From Beroe forskalii (Eukaryota; Ctenophora; Nuda; Beroida; Beroidae), in assembly GCA_011033025.1 (NCBI GenBank), contig WFMF01000023.1, positions 558,001-622,000 on the forward strand: 64,000 bases of DNA, in the 5' to 3' direction. Positions 1 to 10,640 of this stretch are shown piece by piece. Position 1 is the first letter of the stretch. Each line of letters begins with the position of its first letter. The translations under genes were made by a program, and so were the position numbers. The notes under the pieces are model-generated. The model did not search any database and was not told the DNA's origin. It worked only from the letters and a program-made list of their open reading frames with translations.

Positions 1-11
1 CTCCCTCGCAG

Positions 12-197
12 AATACCGAGATCTGCTTCCATCCGGGTATAGACCTGCTGACCACTGAGTCTGTTCATCCTAAAGCCATTCTCCAGCATCTCAAGTTGGT
101 GTTGGATTATCCGGCTTTGGTACAGCTTGAGAATTGGGTGCTAACTCTGGGACAGGAACATAAACTGGTAGAGGTGTTAGACACTCATGATAGATGA
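12..197 (+). CDS. 3'-terminal exon of an unidentified gene cut by the window edge
   Basis: A splice acceptor (ctccctcgcag) ends at base 11. From base 12 an open frame of 61 codons runs to a TGA at 195-197. The peptide is not low complexity and reads like a helical C-terminus: it contains HPKAILQHLKLVLDYPAL and then ENWVLTLGQEHKLVEVLD. I do not recognise the family. The next 460 bases have no coding signal, so this is taken as the last exon of a plus-strand gene that begins outside the window. The call rests on the acceptor, the open frame and the amino-acid composition. Confidence 0.5.
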   Translation, partial: NTEICFHPGIDLLTTESVHPKAILQHLKLVLDYPALVQLENWVLTLGQEHKLVEVLDTHDR

Positions 198-662
198 AAA
201 GAAGCTTAGAAGAATCTAAATCAGAATGTGTGATGATTCACAATATTGATAATTCTATCAATGTCAGAGCTATGAAGTATTGAATAGTTTTCTTTTTGAA
301 TTTTCTACACGTATTTATTACTGGAAGGGGCGATGTATCCAATAAATCCATGGGGAGGTGTGATGTAAAGTTTGCTGTCATGTGGAATAAGTTTTGTTAG
401 TTAACTTATTATGAATGTTCATTTTGGAATCTAGATCTGTTTGATTGATTACGTCATAATTTAAAAACGATAGAAAACCAGCTAATTATTTGGATGTATG
501 ACACTGATAATTCGTTTTTTTTCATAATGCAGAAATACCAAGTCCGAAATTCTGATATCAATTTTCGTATTTAGAAATTTTCATCTCTCATCTTGCAGTC
601 ACATGGTCACTCACTCATACCGACCCATTACCACATCTTGCCACCACTACTAACTGAAGATC
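198..662. other. Intergenic, AT rich
   Basis: No coding potential or repeat structure was recognised. The stretch should contain the 3' UTR of the upstream gene and the promoter and 5' UTR of the EF-hand gene, but no clear TATA box or polyadenylation signal stood out. Confidence 0.4.
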
Positions 663-3457
663 ATGCCAAACCAGAGGAAGTCAATAGTTGCAGGAAAGAC
701 TGGCGATGGTTCAAATAAAAAGAATTCAATTGTTCCTGGAAAGACTGGCGATGTGTCAAGCAAAAAGAAGTCAATAGCTTCAGGAAAAACTGGCGATTTG
801 CCAAACAAAAAGAAGTCAATAGTGCCAGAAAATAATGGCAATGTAGCAAGCAAAAAGAAGTCAATAGTTCCAGAAAAGACTGGCGATGTATCCGGGAAAA
901 AGAAGTCAATAATTCCAGGAATGCTCAGTGATGTGCCCCAGCAGTCTCCGCTAGCTAGTGAAAAGTCCGAGAGTTTGCCCGGAACTGTAGAGGGTTCGGA
1001 CAGTTCGCAGGTATTGAATGATATTAATTCTTTCTTTGACGTTTCTATGGGACATTTGAAAGTTTGAATTTCTATGAATTTTCTTGGACAGAACTGTGAA
1101 TGAATTACATCTCCTGACCCTCTCACTCATTCTCTCTATCTGTTGTAATAAAGATTTACAACTCCCTGAGCAATAAAGTCACTCTCTCACCCTCGCTCTA
1201 TAAACCCAATCGCTCCCCTTTCACAGTTACAACCTCTCTAAATAACCCCAATGCCCCTCGCAGAGTTACAACCCGTCCAATGCTGTTGACGATGATAACG
1301 ATGCCTCCTCTGAGTCTGACAGCACCGTGTGTAACGCCTGTACCCACCTGGCTAAGGGATCCATTACCCAATACATGATCAGCGAGAAGTTCCTGGAGAA
1401 CAACCCTGAGAAACTAGAAGGTAGGGAGCTGGTAGGGGTCTCCCCCAAGGACCAAGACAATGTTGGGGTTTGGAGATCGAGCCTTAAATTGGAAATAAGG
1501 GGGTATAAATCTTATAGCATGTAATCAGTGTCCAACATAAACTGTATACCTAACTTGAGTAGTGAGTATACCCATTTTCATTTCCTAAGAGTTAAATCTG
1601 GTGATGATAAATGCCATGAGTAATACACGATACGTATATTATTGTTTATTAATTCATCATCACCCTTCCTTCAGACTCCCAATATTTCCACCATTCTTCA
1701 CCATACCACCTCTCTACAGGTTTCAACCTCTTCGACACCTACTGCGATGGCTACATCAAAGCCTCAGATCTGGAGAACGCCCTTATCGCTGTCGGGTATT
1801 TCGTCACCCCCGAAGAGCTAAGGACGGTATGCGAGCACCTCAGCATCCAGCCCTCCTCTCTCCTCGACTTCAGACTGTTCATGTCCGTACTGGCTCACCA
1901 GATGGTGGATAGGAGTGAGGCGCAGATAAAGGGGGCGTTCAGGATATTTGATAAGGAGGGCAGGGGTACCATAGGTGAGTTGATGTGTTGATTATATTAT
2001 GTCGTGAATTGTAGGTGGGGATATTAGGTCTTTAGGTCAAAGTGTGAAGAGAGAGCGAGGCTTTGTATGTGATTACTAATTAGAAATTATGTGGTTAGTG
2101 ACCTGGGGAAAGTGTGTAATGCAGTGTGCCTGTGTAAGAATAGCAATCTGCCTCAATCCTATGAATCACTAAGTTCTTGATCATGTATGGATAGCTTTAT
2201 TAATCTCTGAATAATTCAAAGTCCTATTCTTAGCTCGCATCATGGCAGCAAACAAGACCGTGAAACTTGTCAACATCCCTGGTCTCCTGAAATACCCCCT
2301 GGGTCTCACCCTCCAGCAGAGACTTTGGCAAGTCTCCAAGTCTCACCGTACTAACTACCTGATCTTCTGCCAACACACCCCCGTGTATACCTTCGGTAAA
2401 CGACAAGCTCAGGACCATACCCTTCACCAGGAAATATCTCGTCTTCAGAACCTCGGTGCTGAGTGCTACCAAACCAAACGAGGGGGCCTCGTCACCTTCC
2501 ACGGTCCTGGTCAACTCGTGGCCTATCCTATCCTCAATCTTAAGAACTGGAACGAGGGTATTAGGTGGTATGTGCGGCAGCTGGAGACCCTCGTGATAAA
2601 GACTTGTGCGGAGTTTGGGGTGGAGGCTGGCACGTGTGAGCACGTGGGTATTTGGGCGGGAGATAATAAGATCTGCGCGTTAGGGGTGCATGTGCAACAG
2701 AGCTGTACTAGTCACGGACTAGCACTCAACTGTAACACTGATATGTCGTGGTTTGGACATATAGTCCCCTGTGGTATTGTGGCTCGGGGAGTTACGAGTT
2801 TAAGCAGGGAGTTGGACAGAGATGTGGGTATTGAGGACGTGAAAGGGGTGTTAGCTAGCAAGTTTGAAGAGGTCTTTGAGTGTAAAGTTGTGGACTGATA
2901 TTAATTAAAATTCTAGTTTTTGATTCAGAAAGGAAAAGATTCAAGTTCGCAAGAGACTCATATTCGCAAGAGACTAATATTCGCAAGTTTTTTAGTGATG
3001 TTCTGCAGCAATTTAAGACAAATTGATGTTTGGTTATGTGTAAATTTGTGAATACTGAAGACATGTTTTTTATGCTTGTAGGATCCACCGTTTTATTTTT
3101 TTATGGCTATTGAATTAAGATATGCAATCATCTTTCATCGAAACCGAAATCCTTGATGAGTACAGTACGATAAATTCCTAATACTCTAATAGGGCATTCA
3201 GTTGATTCCCCCTCATGTGAAGTTTTGTTGCACTATTTATTAAGATTATATGCTGCTTTTTTACTTTCAAGTAATCTCTTACATAATTGAATTTACATTA
3301 GATTTCCTCTCCAGATTCCCGCGAACTGAAGCACATTATGACCGTGCTGGGAGTGCAGACTGACGAGGAACAGATAGATGACATGATCAGGGAGGTAGAT
3401 GTAGATGGGGACGGGGATATTGACTTCCAGGAGTTCGTCATGATGATCAAGAAATGA
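663..3457 (+). CDS. Four-exon EF-hand (calmodulin-like) protein with a Lys/Ser repeat N-terminus
   Basis: Exons are 663-1010, 1264-1420, 1720-1974 and 3315-3457. All junctions are GT-AG and phases match (0, 1, 1), giving a 300-residue protein. Residues 1-90 are a basic tandem repeat of about 13 to 14 residues built on KKKSIVPGKTGDVS, six degenerate copies. An acidic linker (DDDNDASSESDS) follows, then a calmodulin-like C-terminal half. The first EF loop (DTYCDGYIKASD) and the third (DKEGRGTIDSRE) lack some Ca2+ ligands. The last loop, DVDGDGDIDFQE, is canonical, so at least one Ca2+ site should work. The junction of exons 3 and 4 lies inside the third loop. The closest families are calmodulin and centrin-like proteins; the repeat N-terminus is not typical of either. 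Exon 1 could also be read through to a stop at 1067, followed by AATAAA at 1148, giving a separate 134-residue protein. LIPT2 sits whole inside the last intron on the same strand. Confidence 0.72.
2242..2898 (+). CDS. LIPT2: Lipoyl(octanoyl) transferase 2, intronless and nested in an intron
   Basis: This 218-residue single-exon ORF matches the LipB/LIPT2 family over its length. LIPT2 transfers octanoyl from acyl carrier protein to apo-proteins, first GCSH, in mitochondrial lipoate synthesis. Visible signatures are the substrate-pocket motif RGGLVTFHGPGQ (residues 80-91), the conserved lysine in the KICALGVHV segment (Lys143), and the catalytic cysteine in FGHIVPCGI (Cys177). The start at 2242 gives normal family length; the N-terminus (MAANKTVKLVNI) is short for a mitochondrial presequence, so targeting is uncertain. 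The gene lies entirely within the last intron (1975-3314) of the EF-hand gene, on the same strand. Whether it has its own promoter or is processed from the host intron cannot be told from sequence. Confidence 0.93.
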   Translation: MAANKTVKLVNIPGLLKYPLGLTLQQRLWQVSKSHRTNYLIFCQHTPVYTFGKRQAQDHTLHQEISRLQNLGAECYQTKRGGLVTFHGPGQLVAYPILNLKNWNEGIRWYVRQLETLVIKTCAEFGVEAGTCEHVGIWAGDNKICALGVHVQQSCTSHGLALNCNTDMSWFGHIVPCGIVARGVTSLSRELDRDVGIEDVKGVLASKFEEVFECKVVD

Positions 3458-4074
3458 TACCAACTCTTGGTTCTTATTTTTACCAGAATGATCAAGAGTT
3501 CGTCATGATGATCAAGAAATAGAAATCTTATAGTCTTGTTTTTATCTTTTTACTAGAATGGGTATATATAGCTATTTTTAAATATCTGTGATTTGGAATT
3601 TTGTATTAGATTTGATAAGGATTTTATTATCTATATTTAACTATTCAACTCAAAGTAACTCTGTGAGTTTTAGAAGTTTTCCTTCATCAGGTTCTTTAAT
3701 AACTCTTTATTCAATTTCTTCACAATATTTCAATTGCATTCAGTTGCTTTGATGAATGATATATTGATTTTATGATTCGTTGTTAGTTGTATTTCACACA
3801 CAATTTATACTTTTTATTTAACTGATCTTTATTCCAAATTAGCTTGACTCGATCTTCAATTTCTTTTCAATAGAATCAAGTCAAATCATCTGTTGTTAAC
3901 AACCGAGCATTTTGAATTGAATTTTCTCTTACGTTCAAAATCTGAAAGATGTTATGACTTACACAGCTGATTTATTTGTTTTTGTGATTCATATCTAATA
4001 AACCATACAGTATATAATATGTTGAAAGATTTTAATCTGATCACTAATTGAGGTAGAAAGTCCCACATCCCAAA
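3458..4074. other. Intergenic with a short copy of the EF-hand terminal codons
   Basis: Bases 3496-3522 repeat 3431-3457, the last codons of the EF-hand gene, with a TAG in place of the TGA. The rest is AT rich with no ORF. It should hold the EF-hand 3' UTR and the promoter of the first eL34 gene. Confidence 0.55.
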
Positions 4075-4416
4075 ATGGTTCTCAACAGAGTCACATACAG
4101 AAGGAGGCTGTCCTACAACACCAAAAGTAACAAGACCCACCTGTGTAAGACACCTGGAGGCAAACTCGTGTACCACTATTCCAACAAGAAGACTCAAGTC
4201 AGTAAATGTGGAGACTGCAAAGAGGCCTTGCGTGGAATCCCTGCTGTGAGACCAGTTAAACTAGCCTCCCTGTCAAAACGTGTCAAGACTGTCAACAGGG
4301 CATATGGTGGCAGCAAGTGTGGAAAATGTGTCAGGTCACGAATCATCAGAGCTTTTCTTATTGAGGAACAGAAGATTGTAGCTAAAGTGTTGAAAGCACA
4401 ATCTACCAAGAAATAA
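4075..4416 (+). CDS. RPL34: Ribosomal protein eL34, tandem copy 1
   Basis: A 113-residue intronless ORF for the 60S protein eL34. Family landmarks are [15 protein letters not shown] at the N-terminus, a zinc-ribbon-type pair of cysteine pairs (CGDC and CGKC), the segment [16 protein letters not shown], and the near-invariant tail [19 protein letters not shown] block of about 25 bases just upstream of the ATG (gaggtagaaagtcccacat, then cccaaa) is shared by all three copies and is probably the 5' UTR. The three encoded proteins are identical; the genes differ only at synonymous sites. Confidence 0.96.
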   Translation: MVLNRVTYRRRLSYNTKSNKTHLCKTPGGKLVYHYSNKKTQVSKCGDCKEALRGIPAVRPVKLASLSKRVKTVNRAYGGSKCGKCVRSRIIRAFLIEEQKIVAKVLKAQSTKK

Positions 4417-4756
4417 TTCACTTTCCTTTTAGTTCTTCCTATTTGTCGATTTTTATCACATTCAGATAATCTTATCGTTTTAATGCAATATCTCCTTGAT
4501 AATTGAATTCAAAATTGAACGCAGCCAATCCCATGCAAGTTTTATGATCAGCAGTAGGTACATGTAAATAGATATGCTAATTATTCAATGCCTTCAAATG
4601 ATGAATCTCATTTGAATGCATAGTTTTTGTATCAATCGAAAGTTTCAATCTCGCCGATGTCGACTTCTATCTGTCTATGTTGTTAACTTATCTCAAAATT
4701 CAAAAATTAAAATATTGATCTGACACTAATTGAGGTAGAAAGTCCCACATCCCAAA

Positions 4757-5098
4757 ATGGTTCTGAACAGAGTCACATACAGAAGGAGGCTGTCCTACAA
4801 CACCAAAAGTAACAAGACCCACCTGTGTAAGACACCTGGAGGCAAACTCGTGTACCACTATTCCAACAAGAAGACTCAAGTCAGTAAATGTGGAGACTGC
4901 AAAGAGGCTTTGCGTGGAATCCCTGCTGTGAGACCAGTCAAACTAGCCTCCCTTTCAAAACGTGTTAAGACTGTCAACAGGGCATATGGTGGCAGCAAGT
5001 GTGGAAAATGTGTCAGGTCACGAATCATCAGAGCTTTTCTTATTGAGGAACAGAAGATTGTTGCTAAAGTGTTGAAAGCACAATCTACCAAGAAATAA
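4757..5098 (+). CDS. RPL34: Ribosomal protein eL34, tandem copy 2
   Basis: Identical in protein to copy 1 and intronless. Silent differences include gaggct for gaggcc, cagtcaaa for cagttaaa and ctttcaaaacgtgtt for ctgtcaaaacgtgtc. The 341 bases between copies 1 and 2 differ from the next spacer apart from the shared leader and a short 3' stretch (tttcctttttagttc). Duplicated blocks with diverged spacers but matching coding sequence suggest purifying selection or gene conversion. Confidence 0.96.
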   Translation: MVLNRVTYRRRLSYNTKSNKTHLCKTPGGKLVYHYSNKKTQVSKCGDCKEALRGIPAVRPVKLASLSKRVKTVNRAYGGSKCGKCVRSRIIRAFLIEEQKIVAKVLKAQSTKK

Positions 5099-5363
5099 AT
5101 TACTTTCCTTTTTAGTTCTCCCTATTTATTGATTTTTATCACATTCAGATAATGCTATAGTTTTAATTAATGTTGTTGCGATAATTAAATTCAAATTGAA
5201 CTCAACCAAATCTTAAATAACTTTTGGGTACTCTGTTCAGTACAGATATTTCAATTTGCACTGGTAGTAGTCTTACCCTAATTTTCTTTATTTTTCTAAA
5301 CAAAGTTCAACAATATTGACTCTGATCTGATGCTCTTTGAGGTAGAAAGTCCCACATCCCAAA

Positions 5364-5705
5364 ATGGTTCTGAACAGAGTCACATACAGAAGGAGGCTGT
5401 CCTACAACACCAAAAGTAACAAGACCCACCTGTGTAAGACACCTGGAGGCAAACTCGTGTACCACTATTCCAACAAGAAGACTCAAGTCAGTAAATGTGG
5501 AGACTGCAAAGAGGCTTTGCGTGGAATCCCTGCTGTGAGACCAGTCAAACTAGCCTCCCTGTCAAAACGTGTGAAGACCGTCAACAGGGCATATGGTGGC
5601 AGCAAGTGTGGAAAATGTGTCAGGTCACGAATCATCAGAGCTTTTCTTATTGAGGAACAGAAGATTGTAGCTAAAGTGTTGAAAGCACAATCTACCAAGA
5701 AATAA
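5364..5705 (+). CDS. RPL34: Ribosomal protein eL34, tandem copy 3
   Basis: The third intronless copy has the same protein and the same conserved leader before its ATG. Silent changes relative to copy 1 include gtgaagaccgtc for gtcaagactgtc. The 3' flank differs from those of copies 1 and 2 within a few bases of the stop codon. All three reading frames are intact, so all could be expressed. Confidence 0.96.
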   Translation: MVLNRVTYRRRLSYNTKSNKTHLCKTPGGKLVYHYSNKKTQVSKCGDCKEALRGIPAVRPVKLASLSKRVKTVNRAYGGSKCGKCVRSRIIRAFLIEEQKIVAKVLKAQSTKK

Positions 5706-5983
5706 TTTGATGAATATTGACATCGTCATTATTTGTTAATTTTATTATATTCATTTATCATCGTTTCATTTCTCTACTTCTGTGATCCTTGAGATTACCA
5801 TAATATGATGTCGAAATGAATTCTCTACTTTTACTTGGATTGATTTCCCAAACTATAATGTAGTTGTTTTCCATCCTCAGGAAAAATTTTGGCAAATTTC
5901 ATTGCTGAACTGTTACATAATATTTAAAGCTGACTTAATTACTCAGTCAGGTAGGATGGGACTCGATAACTGAAGATCAAATC

Positions 5984-6913
5984 ATGGCCTCTCCGAGTGG
6001 TAAGGAGAAACTGAACAAGAACTGCCCTGGGGTAAAGCGGTTGATGCGTGAAGCAGCAGAGTTGAGCACCCCTACTGAACACTACTATGCAGCTCCCTTA
6101 GAAGACAACTTGTTCGAATGGCATTTCACAGTCCGTGGACAGGAAGATACATCATTTGAAAGAGGAATCTATCATGGGAGAATAATATTTCCTGTTGAGT
6201 ATCCTCTCAAGCCTCCTGCTGTCATCCTTCTCACACCAAACGGAAGGTTTGAGATAAACAAGAAGATATGTCTGAGCATATCAGAACACCACCCTGAAAC
6301 ATGGCAACCTAGCTGGAGTATCAGGACTGTTTTGTTAGCTATTATTGGCTTCATGCCAACTCCTGGGAATGGAGCCATTGGAGCTCTTGATTGGACTGAT
6401 GAAGAGAGGAAGAAATTGGCATTGGCTTCGTTAAACTGGAGTTGCAAAGGCTGTGGTGCTTATAACGCTGAAACACTTCTTCCTGTCACCAAACAGGGAG
6501 AAGTTAAGGAAGAAACGGATAAGTATGCTTCTGAGTTGTCTTTCAGTGCAGAAAAACCAGCCGAAGATAAGAGTAAAAAAGTATCTGGAACAGACTCAAC
6601 TGTCAAGACTTCATCCCAAGCAACTCCCGCTGATCTTGGGGTAGAAAACCAACCAAATAATCCCACTAATGAGGCTTCTCCTCGCCCACTAATCAATACA
6701 ACTCCAACTGTAGCTAATCAGAATATTCAAGCCCCACCCAATCCAACAAACCAAATCCCTGCCCAGTCTCCACAACCTCCTATGCCACAAGCCACTGGTG
6801 GCTTCTGCAGCTTGTTCATCATGTATCTCCTGATTGGTCTCATCAGTGCCTTGTTCTTGAGACGATTCATTAGGGGAATATACCAGGAGTTTTCTCAACC
6901 TGACTTTGTGTGA
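5984..6913 (+). CDS. UBE2J1: ER membrane-anchored ubiquitin-conjugating enzyme E2 J1
   Basis: A 309-residue intronless ORF of the Ubc6/UBE2J family, tail-anchored E2 enzymes that act in ER-associated degradation. The UBC fold covers about residues 10-165. FPVEYPLKPPAVILLTPNGRFE and the active-site segment NKKICLSISEHHPETWQPSW (catalytic Cys96) are typical of UBE2J1, including the non-standard residues around the cysteine. Residues 190-270 form a Pro/Thr/Asn-rich disordered linker. A single hydrophobic helix near the C-terminus (CSLFIMYLLIGLISALFL), followed by RRF, should insert as a tail anchor with the catalytic domain in the cytosol. Length and order match the animal family. UBE2J2 is less likely given the long linker. 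Confidence 0.93.
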   Translation: MASPSGKEKLNKNCPGVKRLMREAAELSTPTEHYYAAPLEDNLFEWHFTVRGQEDTSFERGIYHGRIIFPVEYPLKPPAVILLTPNGRFEINKKICLSISEHHPETWQPSWSIRTVLLAIIGFMPTPGNGAIGALDWTDEERKKLALASLNWSCKGCGAYNAETLLPVTKQGEVKEETDKYASELSFSAEKPAEDKSKKVSGTDSTVKTSSQATPADLGVENQPNNPTNEASPRPLINTTPTVANQNIQAPPNPTNQIPAQSPQPPMPQATGGFCSLFIMYLLIGLISALFLRRFIRGIYQEFSQPDFV

Positions 6914-7842
6914 ACGATCCTCATTCATCCAAATTGGGAATTAGAGTTTTAGAATCTAAGGATTTAGGATATTAGGATTATTTTATGATTTATTGAGGGT
7001 GCATTGATAACTGTCTAGGTTTCAGAGATAGTTGAAGGTATAATTGATATAGCTTATCAAGTAGACTGTAGATTGCAACAGTCATCAGTATTAGTTTGTC
7101 TTTCCTTGCATTAAAGAATAATCGACAGAGAAACAATTAGCACAATAAATAAGAGGATAAAGGTAAAAATAAATTTGAATGTGCTTGAGTGTTAAAATTT
7201 TTGCGTATTATTTCACAAATTCTGAAATTGATATTATGATCAGTTTATAAAGTTTGATTAACTTACTGTTTTGACAATTTTATCGTGATTTGTTTAAAAG
7301 TTTGAATAAAACTAAATTGTAACTACTGTTATGCTAAACTGTTTTAATCATATTATCGTTTTTAGTTTCATTGAACAGCAAGCGTCAGTGACCTTCAACT
7401 ACAGTATGCAGAAGATTCAACATTCAAATCCCTGTTAAATATAGACTGTGAAAATCTTGTATTTGTCCGCTCTATAGACGATATTTCAGGCGAGAGGGTG
7501 TAGCAGTGTCGATTGAAAAATGAACACGTTACAGACTGCAACTGTTATTCAGTCGATAAATTTTGTGTACCTGAATGAATATGAAATATTGTTTACCTGG
7601 TTGGTAATTTCCTTGAAAAATAACATTTTATTGTTTGAGATCAGAGTCCATGTCAATTCAGTTCACTGTACCTGACATCTTAGTCAAGAGGTTATCATCA
7701 TAAAATTACAAAAAGTATGGGGTCAATTGTACTCTCTTTCATTGCATTCATAAAGCAGAACGTATCAGCAACTGAAACATCAGATTTTTGCTAAAACTTA
7801 TAGTCCTTGCAAGAAAATACAACACATTGAGAATAATCAACT
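6914..7842. other. Intergenic, AT rich
   Basis: The spacer contains the UBE2J1 3' UTR with candidate AATAAA signals near 7144 and 7305, and the upstream region of the BTB gene. No ORF, inverted repeat or recognised repeat family was seen. Confidence 0.45.
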
Positions 7843-9309
7843 ATGATTCTGGACATTCCAAGTGCATTGATTGATGTTCCCGATGTTGTGAGTCTTTATG
7901 TTGGGAGCAAAACATTTACTATCTCCCGTGCTCTCCTGGAATACCACAGCGAACATATGCACAAACGTCTTGATGAGGAGAGTGTCATGTTTTTTCCTGA
8001 TTTTGCTGAAATTCCACAGATTTTCGAACAATGTTTAAATCTTCTAAAAGGATTGGAAGTGGAGATTAAGTTAGCCGATTTTCAAGGCTTCCTTAAATTC
8101 TCCATACTGAATAAAGTGGAGGCGCTGTACGGAGAACTTGTTGGATGGCTGATTGATGGATATCGTGCTGAAAATGTGCGATTTCTTGATCTGCACAAAT
8201 TTGCCCGATTAGCTATATTAATGGATCGTCAAAGAAATCAATTATTGGGACACTGCAAGACGTTCTTGGCCAAGAAAGGCCTATACATCATCGAAAAAGA
8301 GCTGATGCATGTGCCAGAGAACGTTTTTGATGCCCAGTTTGTCCAACTCCTCATCGATCCCAATCACATATGGATCACTCTCCCATTCCTCAAGAAAATA
8401 TTGACCAACCATTCAAAGGTGGAATCAATTCTCCCCATCCTAAACACTGAGCCGATCATCTCAACGCTGAAATGGAACTCCGATTTTACTGATGACTTCT
8501 TGCCCCATATTGGGTCGCTCTTAGTTGACTCCGAGGCAAAGCATCTTCTTCAGTTGATCAAAATACAAGAAACTGTTCTTAAGAATTACCGTCAGCCTTC
8601 CAGTATCAGAATGCTACCCTTATTGTCTCCTGACATTTTCCTGGAATCACCAGAAAAACGAGCTTGTCTTCAGTCTCTGCCTCCTGAGGCTATATTAGAC
8701 TTGAAAAGTCGTCACAAGTTTCGTGAAGTGGTATTTTGTGAGTTGGTCCTAGAATGGCTGAAGACGGGTCTTAACATGGTCAAGAAAAAGGCCCTTTTTG
8801 TGCAAAAACTTTGGACTAAAATTGATATGACTCAGCTCAGCCGTGGCTATGTACATGATTTAAAACGTCACCTCGAGAGCTTGTGCGTGGGGGAAAAGGA
8901 CTTAGACCTTGAGATTCCCTCGCAGAAGACCATCACCCACAGCTACCAAGGCCTCGGCTTCCATCTGAGCGAGCATGAGACTCAGGTCTTCGTTCGGGGG
9001 TACCCCGTGACACTCTCTCACCAGTGCCTTGTCTCGGATTGTGAGGCAGACACCCAATACGGCCTGTGTTTGCAGCTTGTGGACGAGGTGCCATGTTACG
9101 CCACCCGCGTCGTGCTGCAGCCACCAAAGACGCACCGACACGCGGTGCCGCTTCATTGGTGGCTGTCCATGGACGGCTCTAAGATCATTTCTCTGACGAC
9201 CAACAAGAAGAGTTATATTGTGGAGATGCTGAAGAGGTGCGATCAACCCAGGGTTTACATGTGTTGTATGTTTGAAATGTTTAATAATCCGATAGTTACA
9301 TTTCCGTGA
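7843..9309 (+). CDS. Intronless BTB/POZ-domain protein with an unrecognised C-terminal domain
   Basis: A 488-residue uninterrupted ORF. Residues 10-45 (DVVSLYVGSKTFTISRALLEYHSE) have the hallmark BTB start: strand, turn, strand, then the RALL helix. Residues 45-230 are helical and could complete a BTB-BACK arrangement, and residues 290-350 add another helical block containing FREVVFCELVLEWLKTGL. The last 120 residues are rich in beta-forming residues, Cys, His and Trp (VPLHWWLSMDG) and show no Kelch or MATH signature. Codons become clearly more GC rich after about 8880 than before, which may mean the C-terminal part has a different origin. It could be a substrate adaptor for CUL3 ligases, as many BTB-BACK proteins are, but that is inference. 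Confidence 0.7.
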   Translation: MILDIPSALIDVPDVVSLYVGSKTFTISRALLEYHSEHMHKRLDEESVMFFPDFAEIPQIFEQCLNLLKGLEVEIKLADFQGFLKFSILNKVEALYGELVGWLIDGYRAENVRFLDLHKFARLAILMDRQRNQLLGHCKTFLAKKGLYIIEKELMHVPENVFDAQFVQLLIDPNHIWITLPFLKKILTNHSKVESILPILNTEPIISTLKWNSDFTDDFLPHIGSLLVDSEAKHLLQLIKIQETVLKNYRQPSSIRMLPLLSPDIFLESPEKRACLQSLPPEAILDLKSRHKFREVVFCELVLEWLKTGLNMVKKKALFVQKLWTKIDMTQLSRGYVHDLKRHLESLCVGEKDLDLEIPSQKTITHSYQGLGFHLSEHETQVFVRGYPVTLSHQCLVSDCEADTQYGLCLQLVDEVPCYATRVVLQPPKTHRHAVPLHWWLSMDGSKIISLTTNKKSYIVEMLKRCDQPRVYMCCMFEMFNNPIVTFP

Positions 9310-10453
9310 AATTTGTACTGAATTTGTACTGAATACGACGAAAATAATTGCCTGAGTTTGTTTTTTTAACTAAAACTTCGGGGAACTTATCAGTTTTCGC
9401 TCCAAAAATACTTTCAGAGTTTACGACGGCCAGCAACTCAGGCGGTTCTTTTTATCGTGAATAAATATTTGATGTTTATGAAATGATTGAATAATTTGAC
9501 CCATTTGACTGACAAGGTTAATTGATTAATACAACTTTTATTCTGTTATTATAAAGTTATAACCCTAATTTGTATATTGAATTCAGAAAACTTTAACAAA
9601 TTAGGTATTTCGCTAATCTCATTTACAATCAATAAATTTATTCTCGCTAACTTTTGTTCATAAATTTGATTCATAACATTGATTATTATTTTAGTGAAGT
9701 TTAGTGAAGATTTTGTATGACTCTATTGATTTCCAAATTTATATTTAGCAAGAATCTTGTGTTAATGTGTTAGTATATTTTACTGAAGAATATAAATTTA
9801 CTTTAAAATACGATAAATATTATTTATGCCGATAATAATATTAAGTTACTCCATGTAAAGACTCATTCAATTGAATTCAGGGTTAAATTTGAACTACTCA
9901 CCTGCTGCAAATTGAAAATTTATTTGTATCAGATATCAATACACGTGTTCAGTGAATGAATGAATGATATCGTAAGATTCTTTTTAACTTTGTACTAATT
10001 TGTTAATTTGCCAGGATGGTGATGCATTGATAGTGGGCTTGGGTGTGAGAAGGAGAGATCACGTCATGTCAAGTATGTAGAGTTTGACATCATGTGCTTC
10101 AATTTTCAGTGACCAAAATTTCGGTTAGTTGTATAGTTTCGGTGGATTGATGATTCAACGATACAGTTAAGGTGTGCTATAGGAAATTAGGAACCGTGAC
10201 TTAGTAGCTGAGGGCAGTCAATCTACTAAATATCCTGAAGAAGTGGAATATACTGACGGACATTTAAAAAATTAAAAACTGACATGGATAAAGCGGACAC
10301 CGACACTCCCCCATTTAAACTGACGCATTTCCAGTTGCGTTTTGGAAGAAGTTCATGGTGGATGCAGGTATCCCTGTTGAGGCTGCAGAGAGCTATGCTA
10401 CCACCTTCGTGGATAACCGGATCACTGAGACCATGATCCCAGACCTCAACAAG

Positions 10454-10640
10454 GTCCCGGTTGGAATAAAGGTAGAGTTGGTTGCCAATCCTGTGCGAGC
10501 AAGCGAAACACTAGCTGCTGGTTTGCGAGCGAGGTGCTGCGAAGCGGCGCCGAGCGAGCTACGGCAGGGTCTGGTGCAGCCTCTCAGCGGGGTCCAGGGG
10601 CAGAGCCCCTGAAGATCTAGGGGGCAGCCCCGAAATTTTT
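10454..10640. repeat. GC-rich insert-like block just after SAM exon copy A
   Basis: The block contains short palindromes such as ggggcagagcccc and gggggcagcccc in an otherwise AT-rich region. A matching 'gtctgggggcgcagccc' occurs at 12118-12134. Such blocks look like termini or internal parts of dispersed non-autonomous elements, but I could not define ends. Confidence 0.35.
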
